DNA from: Branchipolynoe longqiensis
Lineage: Eukaryota > Annelida > Polychaeta > Phyllodocida > Polynoidae
Assembly: GCA_030323885.1 (NCBI GenBank)
Contig: CM059197.1
Span: 32,392,209-32,456,208 of the forward strand
Length of the DNA stretch: 64,000 bases
Direction: 5' to 3'
Shown: positions 62,976 through 64,000 of the stretch, piece by piece
Numbering within the stretch: the stretch's first letter is position 1
Layout: each line of letters starts with the position of its first letter
Notes under the pieces: model-generated
What the model saw: only the letters and a program-made list of their open reading frames with translations
Databases searched by the model: none
What the model was told of the DNA's origin: nothing
Translations under genes and position numbers: made by a program

Positions 62976-63067
62976 CTGTTAAGGTAAATCATATTCTAGA
63001 TCGAAATCTAGGCTTTTGTAGATTTAACTGTAGGTGTTTCCTGTGTTGAAAGGAAAATACACGTTTA
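62976..63067. other. Short unique spacer
   Basis: No feature seen between the split MITE-T and a SINE fragment. Confidence 0.4.
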
Positions 63068-63230
63068 GTGTCAGGATAGCGTGGCTTCGTGGGATATCAA
63101 CTCATGGTGCCAGGGATATGATACTCCAGTGGGGCAGCACTATAAAACCACTGTCAACGCACACTGTCACAAATCAGTACCAGTCCTGATATGACCTTAG
63201 ATGTTGCTAGGACGCAAAGCACTAATAAGC
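63068..63230 (+). mobile_element. SINE-A body and tail fragment
   Basis: GTGTCAGGATAGCGTGGCTT to ATATGACCTTAGATGTTGCT. Confidence 0.8.
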
Positions 63231-63611
63231 TAATCTAATCCAGTTTTGTCGGTGATCTGCTTGGGTCGTGTTGAGAGTTGTGTGCTGTGTTTTATTAGTT
63301 AAAATTTAGAAACAATTCTTTTCTCGAAATAGATTTGAAAAGAGTGAAATAAAATCAAAATGATTCCTACTTAGATTAGAAAAATCTATACCGCAACATG
63401 ATGAGGCGATCTCGACTTGTAACTACGAAGGCCCGTATTAAGATTCATTCGACCCTTCTTACTGTATGGTGATCTGATACCTTCGGGAGGAGGGGGGGGG
63501 GGGTCATCAAGCATCTATTTATTGAAGCTGTACATACAGAGGTAGAAAACCTCGATGTCATCTATTTGCATGCTACTTAAAATACCTGTTTCGGTGACAC
63601 TTCCTAATATG
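63231..63611. other. No gene recognised
   Basis: Unique AT-rich sequence with a G run near 63493-63505. Confidence 0.4.
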
Positions 63612-63666
63612 AGCTGTCCTGATATTACCTTAGATGTTGCTAAGACGTAAAACAACAACAAACAAA
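63612..63666 (+). mobile_element. SINE-A extreme tail
   Basis: CTGATATTACCTTAGATGTT then GCTAAGACGTAAAACAACAACAA. Confidence 0.75.
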
Positions 63667-63822
63667 TCCTAATATGCGTCTTCCAAGTTACTATCCACTG
63701 GTCCTAGAGGAAGGACTGATGCTTGGAGCTGCCACCTGGCGTGTTTGTTCACCCGGAAGTGGATGAGTTCTCACCATAGGTTCAATACTTTTAAATCACT
63801 TTCAACCTGTGGCGTTCTCTGT

Positions 63823-63903
63823 GGCGGAGTGGTTAGAGTGTCTGACTTTTTTCTAGGTCAGACTCCTAATCTGAGGGTCGGCGGTTCGATTCCCCGTGCC
63901 CCC
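63823..63903 (+). mobile_element. tRNA-like sequence, probably the head of another SINE (SINE-C)
   Basis: A-box TGGCGGAGTGG and B-box GGTTCGATTCC match the polymerase III consensus. However, the 5' acceptor strand does not pair with the 3' GTGCCCC, and the anticodon loop would be oversized (stem CTGAC/GTCAG around 10 nt). A functional tRNA is therefore unlikely. The sequence continues into non-tRNA DNA (CAATTTGGATTTCCACAGCT), as SINEs do. Confidence 0.55.
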
Positions 63904-64000
63904 AGCTCTGCCAATTTGGATTTCCACAGCTGTGTATAACTTACAGCGTCATCAAAGGCCGTTTGCTCTCATACCATGTCTATGTGGTGTGGGAGGTTAA

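Noticed and set aside
63823..63903. Functional tRNA gene
   Set aside because: Good A and B boxes but no acceptor-stem pairing and an abnormal anticodon loop; SINE head preferred.

Overview
The window is nuclear DNA of an invertebrate animal. Coding exons are small and split by GT-AG introns. One exon encodes a class A GPCR. Most of the sequence is interspersed repeats: a tRNA-derived SINE family with about 30 copies or fragments (called SINE-A here), a TTAA-bounded palindromic MITE family with about 20 copies (MITE-T), several other MITE families, LINE relics, and tyrosine-recombinase retrotransposons of the Ngaro/PAT type. A SINE remnant at 47.5 kb carries a tail that I remember as common in molluscs, so a lophotrochozoan (mollusc or brachiopod) is my best guess. 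That is an inference; the species is not identified.

Host genes are few. (1) 11960-12156, minus strand: first exon of a secreted cyclase-family (kynurenine formamidase/isatin hydrolase-like) protein, with a TATA box at 12267-12274. (2) 33311-37624, minus strand: a complete-looking four-exon gene of 540 codons. It has an N-terminal von Willebrand factor A domain (DTTGS metal site), a serine-rich basic middle with nuclear-localisation-like clusters, and an unrecognised C-terminal exon. (3) 58672-59360, minus strand: last exon (TM4-TM7) of a class A GPCR. I found no exons for the missing parts of genes 1 and 3.

Three Ngaro-like elements carry most of the remaining coding signal. Ngaro-1 (16245-21132, minus) sits in a TA-rich tract and has a nearly open gag-RT-RNase H frame and an open tyrosine recombinase (YR). 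Ngaro-2 (49255-54488, minus) keeps the full A1-ORFs-B1-A2-B2 split-direct-repeat layout, with B1 and B2 identical over 211 bp, but its frames are broken. Ngaro-3 (42064-44338, plus) has both ends, gag and part of YR but no RT. A YR relic lies at 2790-3655.

Comparing the three gives the main result. Ngaro-1 and Ngaro-2 share a GTAAGT donor at the same gag codon and a TTCCAG acceptor just before YR, and a perfect 11-12 bp hairpin straddles that acceptor in both. In Ngaro-3 the gag-YR joint falls at that donor and within about 3 nt of that acceptor. The recombinase is therefore probably expressed from a spliced RNA that removes RT-RNase H as a 2.2 kb intron, and Ngaro-3 looks like a reverse-transcribed spliced copy. 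The 5' ends of all three carry a dyad (CATGTT...AACATG or GATGTT...AACATC) whose arms covary, as expected of a recombinase site.

Insertion history can be read from nesting: SINEs with 11-14 bp target duplications inside MITEs and inside another SINE, a 790-bp MITE with a CTG duplication inside a SINE, a 2334-bp transposon with an ATTA duplication inside a MITE-T copy, and a 6.2 kb block (LTR-like segment plus Ngaro-2) inside another MITE-T copy.
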